Assembly: GCF_003122325.1 (NCBI RefSeq)
Contig: NZ_QFBC01000016.1
Coordinates: forward strand, 1-64,000
DNA: 64,000 nt
Reading direction: 5' to 3'
Origin: Rhizobium album
Lineage (GTDB): Bacteria > Pseudomonadota > Alphaproteobacteria > Rhizobiales > Rhizobiaceae
The notes below the pieces were generated by a model. It was not told where the DNA came from, did not search any database, and worked only from the letters and a program-made list of their open reading frames with translations. Below are positions 1-8,207 of the stretch, one piece after another; position 1 is the first letter of the stretch, and each line of letters opens with the position of its first letter. Made by a program: the position numbers and the translations under genes.

Positions 1-45
1 AGCAGTTTCCTTCTGTGAGACGTCCAATCCGACATACTGTTTCAC
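1..45 (-). CDS. IS110-family transposase, N-terminal 15 codons (runs off window)
   Basis: The minus strand starts at a GTG (45-43) and reads VKQYVGLDVSQKETA to the window edge. YVGLDVSQ-ETA is the typical beginning of IS110-family transposases, where the first Asp belongs to the RuvC-like DEDD catalytic domain. A GGGAGGA ribosome binding site lies about 9 bases upstream. Only the start is present, so intactness cannot be judged. The upstream leader of this element appears to be split by the IS3-family element at 146-1754. Confidence 0.7.
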   Translation of the reverse strand, partial: MKQYVGLDVSQKETA

Positions 46-145
46 TGTGATGTCCTCCCGTTGTCACTGGGACCAATCTGCCACCATCGAGGAGACTGGG
101 ACATGCCGGCAGCAATTACGTCATCGTTCGGAATGTTGACCCCTT

Positions 146-170
146 GGAGGTGCGGACGAATTCTTGGACT
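146..170 (+). repeat. Left inverted repeat of the IS3-family element
   Basis: 25 bases that are the exact reverse complement of 1730-1754. It is preceded by ctt, the presumed target duplication. Confidence 0.85.
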
Positions 171-172
171 GC

Positions 173-1714
173 CTATGCTACAATTCCGAGGTTCCGGCGG
201 TATTCCGAGGGGCTCAGGCCACCGAGTGAGATTTTGATGCGATGGTGATTGTACCACCGGATATAGGAATCTAACTGCTGCATGAAGTCTTCAAGCGTCG
301 TGTTGATCCAGTCGCGATAGTAGTACATCTCATTTTTGAGCCGTCCGAAGAAGCCCTCGCAGGCCGCGTTGTCAGGTGAGCATCCTTTGCGTGACATGGA
401 CCGGGCAAGCTGAGCATTGTGCATGCGCGACAGCCAGCCAGGCCAGCGATAATGGGCACCCCGATCAGAATGCACGACGGGACGCTCGGAACTATCGCTG
501 ATCGTTTCGATTGCGGCATCAAGCATGGTATTGACGAGTTCGGCGTCCGGACGCGTGCTAACAGACCAACTGACCACCAACCCGTCGAAGCAGTCGATCA
601 TCGGCGACAGATACACTTTACCCGCCGGCAACTGGAATTCGGTGATATCGGTGAGCCATTTCTCGTTTGGCACCGCAGCGTGGAAATCACGATTGACCAG
701 ATTTTCCGGCGCGGCGTCCAGTTCGCCTTGATAAGAGGTGTACCGACGCCGCTTCACCGTAGCCACGACAAGCTGTTCCTGCTTCATCAGGCGGCGTACG
801 ACCTTTTCGGAAACCTGTTCTCCTCTCCTGACCAGTGCCGCGTGAATGCGTCTGTAGCCATAGCAATTACGATTGGTTTCGAAGAGCGTCATAATGGTCT
901 GGCGAAGCTCTGCGTATCGGTCATCGAGGGAAAGCAGAGACCGGTGATAGAAATAGGAGCTGCGGGCAAACTCAAGCCGCGTGAGGAGTTCGGGTAATGC
1001 ATATGTTGGTCGCAGGGCATCAACCAGCAGTGTCTTTTCCCGATTTGCCAGGAGCCGCAGGTCGATGCCCAGATCTTTTTTTATGAGTTCGTTGGCCTTC
1101 GTAAGCAGGTCATGTTCGAGTTGCAGGCGCTGCACATCTCTGCGCAGCGCCTCGAGTTCGCGCTCCAGTTCGTCACGGCTGGCTGTCGGTGGTAAATCGC
1201 GGCGGCGTGTCATGGATGCAGGAACCTCACGACCGAGTTGCTGGTTTTTCCAGTTGTACAGCGTCTGCCGGCTGACGCCTACCTCCTGAGCCAACGAGCG
1301 TGCACTCTCACGACGAGAGCACAAATCAATCGCGGCCGTTCGCTTCTGTTGGTCCGATCGAGGCGTAATGGTTACGATGTTGCCAACGACCCGCCGCTTG
1401 GCGTCGGGATCATATTCATCGATCCAGGCCGAGAGCTTTTGACGGCAAGGGTAGCCAAGCGCCCTCATCGTCCATGCCAGGCAACGGCCATGGCTCAGAT
1501 AGTGCTCGACGGCAATCCGCTTCTGCTCATCCGAATACCGTTGTTTGGTGCGTACATAGCCCGCCGCCAAGACGTGACCACGTTCGTACTCGCGACACCA
1601 ATGCTTGAGAGCATTCTTCGTCGGGTAGCCCAACTGACGGATCGTGGCCTTCACGCGTTTGCCGAGCTTGATGTAGAGCTGCACGGCCCTCATGCGGTCT
1701 TCGTACGAATACAT
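173..1714 (-). CDS. IS3-family transposase (single ORF, DDE integrase)
   Basis: 513-residue transposase that would cut and join the ends of its own element. The N-terminal third holds three helix-turn-helix-like segments (about residues 1-45, 58-100 and 117-160), followed by a heptad-rich coiled coil near 185-220. The C-terminal rve-type integrase domain has the triad D356 (WLTDITEF), D417 (VVHSDRG) and E453 (NAACEGFF), giving D-60-D-35-E, the IS3 spacing. Most IS3 members make the full protein by frameshifting between orfA and orfB; here the regions equivalent to both are in one uninterrupted frame. ATG at 1714 is preceded by AGGAGA. Nothing looks damaged. Confidence 0.93.
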   Translation of the reverse strand: MYSYEDRMRAVQLYIKLGKRVKATIRQLGYPTKNALKHWCREYERGHVLAAGYVRTKQRYSDEQKRIAVEHYLSHGRCLAWTMRALGYPCRQKLSAWIDEYDPDAKRRVVGNIVTITPRSDQQKRTAAIDLCSRRESARSLAQEVGVSRQTLYNWKNQQLGREVPASMTRRRDLPPTASRDELERELEALRRDVQRLQLEHDLLTKANELIKKDLGIDLRLLANREKTLLVDALRPTYALPELLTRLEFARSSYFYHRSLLSLDDRYAELRQTIMTLFETNRNCYGYRRIHAALVRRGEQVSEKVVRRLMKQEQLVVATVKRRRYTSYQGELDAAPENLVNRDFHAAVPNEKWLTDITEFQLPAGKVYLSPMIDCFDGLVVSWSVSTRPDAELVNTMLDAAIETISDSSERPVVHSDRGAHYRWPGWLSRMHNAQLARSMSRKGCSPDNAACEGFFGRLKNEMYYYRDWINTTLEDFMQQLDSYIRWYNHHRIKISLGGLSPSEYRRNLGIVA

Positions 1715-1729
1715 GAACTATCTCCTGTT

Positions 1730-1754
1730 AGTCCAAGAATTCGTCCGCACCTCC
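1730..1754 (-). repeat. Right inverted repeat of the IS3-family element
   Basis: 25 bases that are the exact reverse complement of 146-170. It is followed by ctt, the second copy of the presumed target duplication. Confidence 0.85.
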
Positions 1755-1834
1755 CTTATCGGCGTCCAATCTTCCACGCCGAAACACATCCAACAGAAGC
1801 TGAAGGCCGAAATCTAAGGTTTGTTCAGCGGTCT

Positions 1835-3157
1835 TTAGGCCCTTGCGGTCCGACCAACAGCCTGCGTTTTGCCGGATCCTGTGTGGATAAAACTTGCGGC
1901 AATTATGCCCATCACCACACATGCTCCGATGAACACCCAGCCCATCGAGTAGTCCTTGCCGGCCTCGTTGACCACAACCAATGCCGCAAATATTTTTGCA
2001 CTGAATGCCGCAACCGTGTAGGCGGCGCCATTCACGAATCCCATAGCTTTTCCGTACACTTCGGGGGTGAAAATTTCTGCAGGGACAGCAAGGAAGGGCC
2101 CCCATGCCATGTTGCCGAAGAATCCCATGCCGCAAAGGCAGAAGGCGAGCATTCCGGGATGAGCCTCGTTGAGAGTAGCAAGCAAAAAGACAAACGGTGC
2201 GAGTCCGATGAAGCAGGTTAGAATCATAATCCTGCGATTGCCGCTGAAGACTTTGTCGGAAAGGTACGAGGATGAGAAACTTCCAATTGCACCTGCACCA
2301 AAATAAAGCGCGCTCCACAGTCCCATTTCCTGAAGCTTAAAATGGAAAACGTCGGAGAGGTAGAGCGGTATCCACGTCAAAGCTCCGTAGAGTGTGATCT
2401 GCATGACGATATCCACGAAGATCACCGCCACGTAGCTTCTATTTTTGAACAGGTCCAAGAACTTGATGTCGTGCTTTTCAAGGATTTGCTTCTGAGCGTC
2501 TCCGTAAGAACCTTCACGGATATCGCCGCGCTCAATCTCGTCGCGGTAGGCGTATTCCAAATCCGCTGGCGTCGCCTTTTTATAGTGCTCCGGCCTGTCA
2601 AAAACCAAGAGCGCAATCATGACGAGGGGAACAACCCCGAATGCCGCGGTCACATAGAAAACAATTCGCCAATCGCCAGCCGCATGTGCGAACTGCGTTG
2701 CGAAAACGCTCGCCCATGCAGGCGTCAAAATCCATGCCCAGGAGAGAAGTGCTTGAGCACGGGCCCGTCCCTCTTTATTGAACCATCGCATGAGGATTCG
2801 CGCCGAAGGCACATATTCGGTTCCCACGAGAGCGCCAAACAAAGCCATTCGGAAAAAATACTCATCTCTCGATTGAATGTGTGCCATCCACGCCGTCATC
2901 ACTGACCAGGCGATAACCGAGAAAATCAAAATGCGCTTGGCCCCAAACTTGTCGGTTAAAATCCCGGAGACATATTGCGAAGGCCCATAAAACAAAAGCA
3001 TCAAAAATGCTCCCGTTCCAAGATCACTTACTGAGAGACCCACGTCATGGGCGATAACGGGGTTCAGGACGTTCGTTTTAACCCGGTCCAAGTATTGTAT
3101 ACTGTAGGCTGCGAATAGAGTGATCGCGATCACCCAGCGGTAAGGTATTGACTTCAT
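1835..3157 (-). CDS. MFS transporter, anion:cation symporter type
   Basis: 440-residue inner membrane secondary transporter with about 12 hydrophobic segments. The loop motif GILTDKFGAKR after the second segment is the MFS motif A. The N-terminus (YRWVIAITLFAAYSIQYLDRV) resembles the hexuronate, glucarate and phthalate permeases of the ACS family, so a small organic anion is the likely substrate; this is inference. The ATG at 3157 is chosen because GGAGGAAG precedes it, while the in-frame ATG further upstream has no such site. It lies 113 bases downstream of a FAD oxidoreductase on the same strand, and the two probably act on one compound. Confidence 0.85.
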   Translation of the reverse strand: MKSIPYRWVIAITLFAAYSIQYLDRVKTNVLNPVIAHDVGLSVSDLGTGAFLMLLFYGPSQYVSGILTDKFGAKRILIFSVIAWSVMTAWMAHIQSRDEYFFRMALFGALVGTEYVPSARILMRWFNKEGRARAQALLSWAWILTPAWASVFATQFAHAAGDWRIVFYVTAAFGVVPLVMIALLVFDRPEHYKKATPADLEYAYRDEIERGDIREGSYGDAQKQILEKHDIKFLDLFKNRSYVAVIFVDIVMQITLYGALTWIPLYLSDVFHFKLQEMGLWSALYFGAGAIGSFSSSYLSDKVFSGNRRIMILTCFIGLAPFVFLLATLNEAHPGMLAFCLCGMGFFGNMAWGPFLAVPAEIFTPEVYGKAMGFVNGAAYTVAAFSAKIFAALVVVNEAGKDYSMGWVFIGACVVMGIIAASFIHTGSGKTQAVGRTARA

Positions 3158-3270
3158 TTTCTTCCTCCACAATTGCAAACACGGGCCTTCGTCGTCCAAG
3201 AGCTACTGGGACGAAGATTCCATTGAATTTTTTCTGAGACCGAGAGTTGTGCGAACCGGTATCGGTGGCT

Positions 3271-4626
3271 TTAGAGCGCGCTGCCGAGCCGAGCCATTTC
3301 TGCGCGAACCTCCTCGCCAGTGATACTGGAAAAGGATCTGCCGTCTTCGATCGACATGACGGCGGCGGTAGCAGCGGCGTTCCCATATTCAAAACACTGT
3401 GCAGTAACTCGTGCCGAGGCGAGAGCCTCATGCTCCGCACTCAACGAACGACCCGCTACGATGATGTTTTCGCCATGCTCAGGGACGAGGGCGCCGTAGG
3501 GCACCTCATAGTAATCGTCTAACAGCCAATGAAGCTTGGGCTTATCCCCGCTATGGAGCTCGATCGGCCATGGCACGCGACAAATGCCGTCAGGTCGTTT
3601 ACGGCATGTGAGCACATCATCGTTGCGGAGCGTGTCTCTGCCGACGATCGAGCGAGTTTGTCTTATGCCCGCCTCGACACCCGTATCTACGACGAAGCTG
3701 TTTTCGCAGCCAGGGATAGCTTCGGCGAGAAACCGTGCATACTCTCTTACCTGACGACGCCCTTCAATCTCGGCTTCGGTGAAATCTGCCGGATCAATCA
3801 CGTTCAACATGCGTCCATCTCTTCCAGACAGCCGGGTGGCGTTGACCATCAGTTCATTCGGTCGGGTCGTTGGAAAGATCCAGATTTTATTGCGGGGAAG
3901 GATGTATTTCCCGCTCTGATGAGCGGAAGAAATAGCATCGATGACCTTTGGTGGACATATAGTGTCCTCCCCCCAAAATGCGGAGAACGCGTCCATGTCC
4001 ACATTTCCCAGCCTGAAAAACATTGTTGGGTTTTGAATGCGGCCATCATCGCCGAACGTGTATGAATGGCCTGCCCGCGCAACAACCGCCGCATCGCCTG
4101 AAGCGTCAATAATACGTTTGGCGCGAATTACGGTACGACCTGCATTGGACTCGGCGACAATTCCAAGAAAGGTCTCGCCTTTCATGATCACGCCAGTGAC
4201 TACGGTGTGGAAGAGAACCTTAACACCGGCTGCTTCCAGGAACTGGTCGGCAGTCTCGCGCCACATCAGAGGATCATGTGTCACTGTATAAGTTTTTCCG
4301 TATATTTGCGGAGCCGTTAAACCGCCGCGCTCAGCCAATGCCTTCCTGAAGCGCTCGGCAAAGCCAAAGACAACCTGCTCAGGTTGGTCGCTTTTCTCGC
4401 TTGCCATGTAGAGCCCGCAAATCGTCCCAGACATGCCGGCCACGGCGGCACCACCGCAGAAGCCGTATCGCTCGACGAGCACTACCGATTTTCCTTTTTC
4501 TGCCGCCACGGTCGCCGCTGCAACTCCCGCCGCACCGCCTCCGACCACCAGGACATCGACGTCAGCGAGTTGGGGCAGGTCTATGCCCGCGTCGGCAGTG
4601 CACTCGATTTTCCATCCTTCAAACAT
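3271..4626 (-). CDS. FAD-dependent oxidoreductase (FAD_oxidored family)
   Basis: 451-residue cytoplasmic flavoprotein. Residues 24-55 form the FAD-binding Rossmann fold with GGGAAG at 29-34, ending in an acidic residue (VLVERYGFCGG) for the ribose. A second conserved nucleotide-binding stretch, IIDASGDAAVVARAG, lies near residue 175, and the C-terminal IIVAGRSLSAEHEALASARV is the family closing motif. No signal peptide is seen. The substrate is unknown; the adjacent MFS permease and the divergent GntR regulator suggest a small inducible catabolic unit. Its start codon lies beside one copy of a 10-bp repeat shared with the divergent promoter region. Confidence 0.82.
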   Translation of the reverse strand: MFEGWKIECTADAGIDLPQLADVDVLVVGGGAAGVAAATVAAEKGKSVVLVERYGFCGGAAVAGMSGTICGLYMASEKSDQPEQVVFGFAERFRKALAERGGLTAPQIYGKTYTVTHDPLMWRETADQFLEAAGVKVLFHTVVTGVIMKGETFLGIVAESNAGRTVIRAKRIIDASGDAAVVARAGHSYTFGDDGRIQNPTMFFRLGNVDMDAFSAFWGEDTICPPKVIDAISSAHQSGKYILPRNKIWIFPTTRPNELMVNATRLSGRDGRMLNVIDPADFTEAEIEGRRQVREYARFLAEAIPGCENSFVVDTGVEAGIRQTRSIVGRDTLRNDDVLTCRKRPDGICRVPWPIELHSGDKPKLHWLLDDYYEVPYGALVPEHGENIIVAGRSLSAEHEALASARVTAQCFEYGNAAATAAVMSIEDGRSFSSITGEEVRAEMARLGSAL

Positions 4627-4706
4627 GTCTAGATTTCCTGCTGATATACTCAGTTGTCGATCAATTGCATGTCACGATAAGCCCTCGCATTTTGTTTGTC
4701 TAGATT
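4626..4706. promoter_or_regulatory. Direct repeat TGTCTAGATT, candidate GntR operator
   Basis: TGTCTAGATT occurs at 4626-4635, overlapping the oxidoreductase start, and again at 4697-4706, both in the region between divergent genes. Each copy contains the palindrome TCTAGA. The layout fits autoregulation and control of the oxidoreductase/MFS unit by the adjacent GntR protein, but the protein-site link is inference. Confidence 0.4.
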
Positions 4707-4815
4707 GGCTAGGGCTTTTTAGCCGGACCAGTTGGTTGCGGTGGTGAGATGGAGCAAGAATGCCGAATCTGTTACGTCCACAACAATGTAACGAGACGTG
4801 AATCCGGAGAAGTGA

Positions 4816-5475
4816 ATGACCAATGACATCAGCAAAGCGGACCACGCATATGATCTACTTGAGCGGATGATCACATTTCAGGAGCTCAAACCCGGCAGTA
4901 TGGTTTCAGAAGGTACTCTCATGGAGTTGACCGCTCTGGGCCGGCATCCCGTCAGGTCTGCACTGCAGCGCTTGTCATGGGAGAGGATGGTCGAGGTTCA
5001 CCCGCGACGTGGTATCATTGTCCCGCCCATATCTGTCGAAGCTCAATTTAAGCTGTTAGCCGTGCGTCGGACGGTGGAGGAACTTGCCGTGAAATGGGCC
5101 TGCCTCCTGGCCACTCCGGGGCAAAAAGAGGCTATGTCGGCTCTTTCAGTTGAGCTGGAGCGGTTGACTGGGGCCGGGGACATGGTCGCATTCGGTGGCC
5201 AATTAAAGCAAGTCCATAAAATTATCGTTGAGGCGGCGCAGAATGAATACCTTCAACTCTCAATGGCCCCATTGCAGGGTTTGTCGAGACGGTTTTGGTT
5301 TGCCAACATCAATGATCCAGACGTGGAGCTAAAACGAGCTTCGACTCTTCATCGGACAACGCTCCTCGCTGTCGCGGCCGGAGACGAGCAAGCTGCAGTT
5401 ACGGCGTCCTTGGCACTCAATGACTACCTGACTGAGTTCACATACAAGACGTTGCGAACTAACGTTGCTTTGTAG
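4816..5475 (+). CDS. GntR-family transcriptional regulator (FCD type)
   Basis: 219-residue DNA-binding regulator. Residues 8-70 form a winged helix-turn-helix (LKPGSMVSEGTLMELTALGRHPVRSALQRL, then the wing VEVHPRRGIIVPPI). The remaining 140 residues are all-helical and fit the FCD ligand-binding domain of the FadR subfamily, which usually senses a carboxylic acid. ATG at 4816 follows GGAGAAG. It is divergent from the FAD oxidoreductase and MFS permease, its most likely targets. Confidence 0.85.
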   Translation: MTNDISKADHAYDLLERMITFQELKPGSMVSEGTLMELTALGRHPVRSALQRLSWERMVEVHPRRGIIVPPISVEAQFKLLAVRRTVEELAVKWACLLATPGQKEAMSALSVELERLTGAGDMVAFGGQLKQVHKIIVEAAQNEYLQLSMAPLQGLSRRFWFANINDPDVELKRASTLHRTTLLAVAAGDEQAAVTASLALNDYLTEFTYKTLRTNVAL

Positions 5476-5832
5476 TTTCCAACTTGGTCTTCGGAGGATC
5501 GTTGCTTTTTCCATCGGGGACTTCGTGTTCGCGACGCCGTCCGAGTGGCCATTCAGGTCTTTCGCGGCTCAAACGACCTTCGAATGAATACGGGTCTAAT
5601 GTTCCCGAAAAGACAACTCGCGTAAACGCGATTCAAGGTTGTCGACGATCAGGTCGGAGTGGGCCACATTGCGGCCGGTCGGCCCTTTTTTCTGGCCTCC
5701 TCATGTCCATCCTTACGGGCCCATTGGAGGCGGCGCAGGGCTGCTACTCCTACGCCGTTCCACACTATCTTATCGCTACGATGATGTCACAGGTTGAGGC
5801 ACAGCTGACGAACTTGGCGGAACGCTTTCAGC
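5476..5832. other. Intergenic region, little recognisable content
   Basis: 357 bases between the end of the GntR gene and the convergent end of the hydrolase gene. An open frame crosses it but has no ribosome binding site and overlaps the hydrolase on the other strand. The only structured element is GGCCG-GT-CGGCC followed by CTTTTTT at 5673-5691, a short stem with a T tail. Confidence 0.5.
5673..5691 (+). terminator. Possible weak intrinsic terminator
   Basis: A five-pair GC stem (GGCCG/CGGCC, two-base loop) followed by C and six T. It lies about 200 bases after the GntR stop codon, so it could end that transcript; the stem is short. Confidence 0.35.
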
Positions 5833-6813
5833 CTATCGAGTCGCGCGGTTCCGATATTCAAGTGGGTGCCAAGAAAACGATCCCGCTCCTTCAGCGCGCA
5901 CGTAGCCGACGCCAGGGAACGGCAGATGAGGCGCCGCGACGAGCTCGCGGCTTCTTGCCAGATCGGCGAATGTCTCCTTGCGGACCGACGCGGCGTCTTC
6001 CGGCTTCACGTCGTAGACGATTGTCACGTTCGGGTCAGGAAACTGGACCGCTGCAACGTGAATCACGTCACCGATGAAAGTCATCGACTTGTCCCTGCTG
6101 CTAACGGTGAAGAAAGCGCTGCCCGGAGTGTGACCCGGGTGCAGCGAAGTCTTAATACCGGGCAGAATGATTTCACCTTCGCCGAACGCTTTCACTTTCC
6201 CAAGCTTTTCGTAGACACCGATGGTTTTCGCGGCCTCGTCAAAATACTGTTCCGCATACCCTGTCGTCCGGGCATTTGATGGATCAAGAAAGAATTTCAA
6301 ATCCGGGGCGCCCACGTACACCGTGGCGTTCGGAAATGCTGGCCGACCATCGCGAACGAGACCACCGGTGTGGTCCGTGTGGATATGCGTGATGAGAATC
6401 TCGGTGACGTCCTGAGGCTTCACGCCGACGCTCGCGAGGCTGTCTAAAAGCTTGCCACCATATCCCGGCCCAAAGAGCTCACCGGAGCCAGTATCGACAA
6501 GGACGGTGCGGTCGGCGCTTTGGACTAGAAATGCGTTGATCGACGCCTCGACTGGATTTTTCAGGAATTCCTTGTCGAGCAAATGGTCGGTATGCGAGTG
6601 AGATGTTCCAATCAGGAGTTTGTAAAGATCCTGAGGAACGGTTCCATCCGATAGGGCTGTGATCCGGAGATCGCCGAGAGGAAAAGAGTAGCTTCCAGTG
6701 ACTTGCTGATAGCTTGCAACGGCAGGCGCGTCGCTCGCCGCGAATGTAGGTGCCGATATGCCTACTGAGAGCGCAACAGCGGTCGAAAGCAGGAGAGGTC
6801 GTGTATTTGTCAA
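5833..6813 (-). CDS. Exported metallo-beta-lactamase-fold hydrolase
   Basis: 326 residues with a Sec signal peptide (hydrophobic stretch 7-22, cleavage near APTFAAS). The metal-binding motif HIHTDH is at 143-148, with later ligands in PGHTPGS, FIGDVIH and the C-terminal APHLPFPGVG. This arrangement is that of the periplasmic MBL-fold hydrolases related to quorum-quenching lactonases and alkylsulfatase-like enzymes; the substrate cannot be read from sequence. The start is a TTG at 6813 with AAAGGAT upstream. A LysR regulator lies upstream on the same strand. Confidence 0.85.
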   Translation of the reverse strand: MTNTRPLLLSTAVALSVGISAPTFAASDAPAVASYQQVTGSYSFPLGDLRITALSDGTVPQDLYKLLIGTSHSHTDHLLDKEFLKNPVEASINAFLVQSADRTVLVDTGSGELFGPGYGGKLLDSLASVGVKPQDVTEILITHIHTDHTGGLVRDGRPAFPNATVYVGAPDLKFFLDPSNARTTGYAEQYFDEAAKTIGVYEKLGKVKAFGEGEIILPGIKTSLHPGHTPGSAFFTVSSRDKSMTFIGDVIHVAAVQFPDPNVTIVYDVKPEDAASVRKETFADLARSRELVAAPHLPFPGVGYVRAEGAGSFSWHPLEYRNRATR

Positions 6814-7022
6814 GATTCTTATCCTTTTGTAGACGAGAGATCCTAAGTTGGATCCGGCGGCCCGCGACGCGCCGCACCGTTTGATGGAGTGCAGCGCGAG
6901 CGATTTGCGTCAGTGTGAACAGGTCGACCCCGCGGGCCGTCCGGAAAGTGCCATTTCAGGATCTGGAAGACCAATCGTCATGAACAATGCGACGTATCGT
7001 TACCGCCGATGTCAAAGTGCGG

Positions 7023-7940
7023 TCAGGCATTGCCGAGGGCGGCTTCCACGACCATGGAACGCAGCCATTGATGAGCGGGGTCCGCTGACATCCTCGGATG
7101 CGAAAAGTATTTCAAGGCGAACGTCCCCAGCTCGATCGGTGGCTCGAAAAGGTCGAGGCTGTGGACGAAGCGCCCTAGCAAACGTTTAGGCAGCGTGCAA
7201 AGGCAGTCGGTCGAAGCGACGATCAGAGGAGCCAGCGCATAGCTTTGAACGGACACCGCGACCCGTCGCCTTCGACCTTGCTCAGCCAGAACACCATCGA
7301 TGACCCCCTCGAACATACCGCCACGAGACGAAATCAACAGATGGTCGAGGGAACAGAATTCGTCGAGGGAGAGAGAGCCGTCCCCACGAGGGTGGCCGAT
7401 CCGTTGAGCCGTTACTAGCTCGTCATCGAACAGCTTGCGGCCGATCAGGTCTTGCGGCGCATCATTCGCCGCGCCTATGTAAAGATCGACGTCACCGCGC
7501 TCCAGATGCTCGCCAATCATCGCAGTGTCCGGAAAGATGAAGGCAATCTTGATGCCGGGCGCTCTTTTGTGAATGAGGGGGAGCAGGTCAGGAGCGATAA
7601 TTCCCGCAGGATTATCCGAAGCCGCGATTTTGAACGTCCGGTCGCTTGAAGAGGGGTCGAATACGTAAGCTTTTTGAGCAAACTGCTTTAAACGATCGAT
7701 AATCTGATCCAACTCGGGCTTTAATGCAAAAGCATGCGGCGTCGCTGTCACGCCCCGTCCTGTCGACGCTGGAAGAAAAAGTGGATCATTCAGGATCTGC
7801 CGGAGCTTGTTCAGCCGGCCCGACAATGCAGACTGAGTAATATTCAACCTAGCCGCCGCATGAGTGACGTTTCCGTCTCGCAATAATGCGTCAAGTGCGA
7901 GCAAAAGACCAACATCCAGCTCTCCCACACGCTCAAGCAA
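7023..7940 (-). CDS. LysR-family transcriptional regulator
   Basis: About 305 residues. The N-terminal winged helix-turn-helix (GNVTHAAARLNITQSALSGRLNKLRQILNDPLF) is of the NodD-like branch of LysR proteins; the remainder is the periplasmic-binding-protein-like effector domain. I chose a TTG start at 7940 because GGAG lies seven bases before it and it gives the normal LysR N-terminus; an upstream ATG at 7976 has no ribosome binding site. The hydrolase gene downstream on the same strand, about 210 bases away, is a possible target. The effector is unknown. Confidence 0.85.
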   Translation of the reverse strand: MLERVGELDVGLLLALDALLRDGNVTHAAARLNITQSALSGRLNKLRQILNDPLFLPASTGRGVTATPHAFALKPELDQIIDRLKQFAQKAYVFDPSSSDRTFKIAASDNPAGIIAPDLLPLIHKRAPGIKIAFIFPDTAMIGEHLERGDVDLYIGAANDAPQDLIGRKLFDDELVTAQRIGHPRGDGSLSLDEFCSLDHLLISSRGGMFEGVIDGVLAEQGRRRRVAVSVQSYALAPLIVASTDCLCTLPKRLLGRFVHSLDLFEPPIELGTFALKYFSHPRMSADPAHQWLRSMVVEAALGNA

Positions 7941-8207
7941 ATTTATTCTCCGACATCCCACTCTGATCACGACCATCGTAGCGGATTGTGTGGTTCGCTT
8001 CCAAGATGAAAGATGCCGCGGTAGTTAGACTTTCGGGGATTACACGCGATCTCCCGAAAGCGCGATCACCACCTAATATGTCATTCACAACGATGACGAG
8101 CGGCGCCAAGATCAGAGTTCGCGTGGCTTGTCACGGCGACGACGACCTTGCTAAGTCCGGCGTGTCCGCCGTCTGATCCGTTCAAGGTGGAGAAGCACGC
8201 AGGCAAA

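Larger units (their letters stand above)
146..1754 (-). mobile_element. Complete IS3-family insertion sequence
   Basis: A 1609-bp element bounded by perfect 25-bp inverted repeats at 146-170 and 1730-1754 (inner part GACGAATTCTTGGACT). The base triplet ctt flanks both sides (143-145 and 1755-1757), matching the 3-bp target duplication usual for the IS3 family. One transposase gene fills the interior. The intact repeats, duplication and open reading frame suggest a recent, possibly still mobile insertion. It sits between the start of an IS110-family transposase and its probable upstream end. Confidence 0.9.

Noticed and set aside
1238-2221. 327-codon open frame on the plus strand
   Set aside because: It crosses the end of the IS element and two minus-strand genes; no ribosome site or domain.
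5484-6077. 197-codon open frame on the plus strand after the GntR gene
   Set aside because: Its second half is antisense to the MBL hydrolase and its composition is not protein-like; only the terminator-like stem in it was kept.
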